Shown: positions 61,301-64,000 of the stretch, in pieces
Position numbering within the stretch: position 1 is the first letter of the stretch
How the letters are laid out: every line of letters begins with the position of its first letter
Source: Hybos culiciformis
Lineage: Eukaryota > Arthropoda > Insecta > Diptera > Hybotidae
DNA: 64,000 nt
Direction: 5' to 3'
Assembly (NCBI GenBank): GCA_964007475.1
Contig: OZ023273.1
Span: forward strand, 109,366,485 to 109,430,484
The notes under the pieces: generated by a model
Database searches by the model: none
Told to the model about the DNA's origin: nothing
What the model saw: only the letters and a program-made list of their open reading frames with translations
Position numbers and translations under genes: made by a program

Positions 61301-62960
61301 TCGTTTTTCAAGCTTTTAAATATAATATCTATCTATACATATATAATTTAATCGCATGATGCTTTAATTAATTAAAAATTTTATATTGTAATTTGTTTTT
61401 TTTTTCCTCTTTTTCAACATGATTACATTTTGTTCATGTATACATTTTCTAGAGCTTTAATAGATTTTATTAAAGCGCTTTTTCTCGAAATAAAATTTAA
61501 GTTTTCTTTTTCAACAAAAATTCTTGGAAATCTATATTTCTTTGTAATTCATAAACAAAAAATAGTAAATACCTGAATTCAGCCACATGTTAATATTAAT
61601 AAAAAAAAATGTAAGTAAGTATGTACAAATATCTGGAAAATACTAAGAATTTTAAAAATGGGCTTTTTATATAATTTAATTAGAATTAAAATTTTTTTTT
61701 GTAAAAAGGAAAATGTTTGTGTTCATTGAATATCATTTTTTACACTCTTATTACCTGGATAATTTATTTTTCGAATTTTAATAAATTAATTTCGAATACA
61801 ATATTTTACGCAAAAATGAGTTAACAATGTTACTTGATGTTTATTCCCAATTTTTTGTAAAAACTTCAAATTTGAATCGCTCTTTTATTATAATATACAA
61901 ATATACTTAATAATAAAAGAAAATGTTGAAAGAATGACCCATCTACACTTACCACTACTTAAACTTGCCGACATAAAAAATAAAAATTAATTTAAAAATA
62001 CAAAACTAAGGTCTAAATGTATTTTGTACAAATGGCCCATTTTAACATCAAGGCAAAATATATATTTACAAGAACGAAACAATTATGATAATTGATTGTA
62101 TCCAGCAAAATCAATTTATTTATACTCACTCGCTTAATTTTTGTTTCAATCAACTCTTCTGTCACTCACTTTAGTATCAAAGATTTATTTATCTTAAAAA
62201 AATATATATAATAAAAAAGTACCTACCTTAGTACTTAGCATATTGAAATTGAAATTATTTTTGAATCTAATTTTTGCGTAATAAATTAATTAATTAATAA
62301 TTTCTAAATATTATATATGAACATACATTATAACGTTAAGTCTCATATTGAGTAAGTACGTACAATTTACAAATAACCTTTGATTAATTTTTTTAACATC
62401 TAATAAGAATAGATATTTTTTTTTTTATTATTAAAAATAATGATTAGTAAATAAAATAACTGGTTTTGTTTTTAGAGAAAAAAAAGTTAAGATATTATGC
62501 TAAGAATTTTTGTTAATTACTTATTTTACGATCTTACAAATTTATTAAATGAGTTTGCTATATTTTCATAAGAGTTTAAGGTATGGGTAACTATTGAAAA
62601 TTTTTAATCTGATAGCAAAGAATAAAATTAATTAGAGAACAAAGAATTTAGAGTAAATTAAAATAATAGATTTTATTTCATTATTAAATTCACACAATGC
62701 TTATGCTCAGATTTTTTCATCATCACTAAAGATATATTAAAGTCACATAATTTTAACAGAGAAAATTATGGTAGGTATTTATGGTGGTATTTCACTGAAT
62801 GTTATAATATGTTTCATAACTTATTTCCTAATTTTCCATTTTCGATAAATGTTAAAAAAAAATCTTTGATTAAATAAATTGTGTGGCTTATTTCTTCATA
62901 GTAGTTAAAATGAGAAATTTGATGCGATTTGTCAAAATTCAGATAAAATATTACTTTTTT
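58355..62960. other. AT-rich non-coding sequence
   Basis: No gene, RNA gene or terminal-repeat element recognised. Open frames are short and of low complexity. Confidence 0.5.
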
Positions 62961-62979
62961 TACAACGTTTTTATCAACT

Positions 62980-63165
62980 CGCTTTCTTGTCTGTTTGTCT
63001 GTCCTAGAAATTTTGTAATCAAATTTTAGACCACTTTCCGACAAGCTACAGCTTCGAAATTTTGAATATAGCTCTGAACCCGATGACAATACAATATTCT
63101 ACCACTTTAATCGTGATTTGAAAAGTTTTTCGTCTGTTTGTCTGCCCGAGAAATTTTGCAATCAA
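62980..63165. repeat. Two copies of a GTCTGTTTGTCTG block
   Basis: GTCTGTTTGTCTG followed by AGAAATTTTG(T/C)AATCAAATTTT occurs near 62987 and again near 63131. The spacing is about 145 bp. The block leads into the tandem array that follows and is probably part of the same repeat. Confidence 0.6.
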
Positions 63166-63169
63166 ATTT

Positions 63170-63600
63170 TCACAACCAAAAGTTTGTCCGATTTCATTCG
63201 AATCGATTCGAATTTAGTACATAAAAAGAAGAAATGATTGAACACACGAATTTCGTAACAAAAAATTTATTGGCCTCCCACCCAGCGACCTTCCTTTGGA
63301 AGGACTTCAAAAGTTCGTCCGATTTCTTTCAAATTTGGTACATAAAAAACACAAATTTCGTAACAAAACATTTATTGGCCTCCTTCCCAGCGACGTCCTA
63401 TGGGGAGGACTTCAAAAATACGATTTTATTTAAATTCGGTACATAAAAAGAAGAAATGATTTAACACAAAAATTTTTTAACAAAAAATTTATTGGCCTCC
63501 TCTACCTTTCTTGGAGAGGGCTTCAAAACTTCGTCCGATTTTATTCAAATTTTGTACCTACAAAGAGGACATGATTAAACACACAAATTTCGTAATTTTG
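63170..63600. repeat. Degenerate tandem array, unit about 100-120 bp
   Basis: Three to four related units follow one another. Each has ATTTCGTAACAAAA, TTTATTGGCCTCC, GGACTTCAAAA, TTCGTCCGATTT and GTACATAAAAA in the same order. The GTACATAAAAA anchor recurs at about 63218, 63339, 63440 and 63555. Units differ by substitutions and indels, so it is an old minisatellite-like array or the internal repeats of a mobile element. A plus-strand frame through it is not a gene. Confidence 0.8.
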
Positions 63601-63747
63601 ACAATCAAATTTTATAAGAAAAATTCTGCTTTGTTTCAGCTTCAAAACTAAAAAGTAGAAAATATATATTAAATCATAAAAAATACATTTTATAAAAAAC
63701 AACGTTTTTCTTGCGCACTAAAAAGTATAAAATAATTTTACTATGAG

Positions 63748-64000
63748 TTTCATTTTGGTAACAGACTTTATAACTTTTCTCCGGCTCATTCAGAGGATTG
63801 TGGACACACATACTTGAAACTGATTACAACAGTCTATAACTAGAAACGTGGGGCACATTTTTACAACACATTTACAGTATTACATCAAAAATGCGCCCAC
63901 GTTTCTAGTTATAGACTGTTGTAATCAGTTTCAAGTATGTGTGTCCACAATCCTCTGAATGAGCCGGAGAAAAGTTATAAAGTCTGTTACCAAAATGAAA
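63748..64000. repeat. Perfect 105-bp palindrome at window end
   Basis: Arms 63748-63852 and 63896-64000 are exact reverse complements as far as the window goes, with a 43-bp spacer. Even the spacer starts and ends with similar bases (GCACATTTTT and AAAAATGCGC). The right arm may continue past the window. Perfect identity implies recent formation, gene conversion, or a sequence or assembly artefact. It may be the terminal inverted repeats of a very short foldback element; a transcript would form long double-stranded RNA. Confidence 0.9.

Noticed and set aside
63234..63446. 70-codon frame with repeated NFVTK(N/H)LLAS
   Set aside because: The repetition comes from the tandem array at 63170-63600, and the frame does not survive in the next unit.
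1..64000. Bacterial or organelle DNA because of high A+T
   Set aside because: No operons, no ribosome binding sites before long frames, no mitochondrial genes; eukaryotic transposons are present.

Overview
The window is about 80% A+T (judged by eye) and eukaryotic. It is full of homopolymer A/T runs, AT microsatellites and decayed mobile elements. No intact protein-coding gene could be recognised on either strand. There are no operons, Shine-Dalgarno-led genes, rRNA genes or CRISPR arrays. The short terminal-inverted-repeat elements, a non-LTR retrotransposon tail, tRNA-derived sequences and scattered TACTTA/TACCTA motifs fit an AT-rich insect or other arthropod. The species cannot be told from the sequence. 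The stretch is best read as a gene desert or the inside of a very large intron.

Layout. 0.6-1.0 kb: minus-strand remnant of an unidentified protein gene with frameshifts and an internal duplication. 2.4-3.3 kb: possible old repeat, then a perfect 31-bp hairpin at 3.5 kb. 4.3-5.2 kb: inverted-repeat element holding two opposed tRNA-like sequences. 6.9-7.3 kb: 213-bp tandem duplication. 11.0-11.7 kb: hAT-like element with an 8-bp target duplication and a G-rich end. 12.1 and 17.0 kb: tRNA-like sequences. 14.1-15.1 kb: TIR element with a GTACGG-rich end. 17.4-17.7 kb: foldback. 19.7-20.5 kb: hAT deletion derivative that still carries the zinc-finger start of its transposase. 24.7-25.05 kb: TA-flanked MITE.

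From about 26 to 46 kb the background changes: the hexamer TACTTA and its complement become very frequent. Inside this stretch lie a cluster of inverted repeats (34.1-34.7 kb), a cluster of ATGTAAATACAAT repeats (35.7 kb), a possible 38-nt microexon (38.25 kb) and the 3' end of a LINE (44.9-45.5 kb). A coding-like open frame of unknown identity sits at 47.3 kb. Further on are a hairpin repeat (53.3 kb), a second TA-flanked MITE (57.8-58.35 kb), a degenerate tandem array (63.2-63.6 kb) and a perfect 105-bp palindrome that reaches the end of the window.

No gene pathway can be reconstructed. The recognisable content is mainly transposon biology: non-autonomous hAT and TA-target elements moved by enzymes encoded elsewhere, one dead LINE, and inverted repeats that would give double-stranded RNA if transcribed. 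All family names come from motifs seen by eye; no database search was possible.
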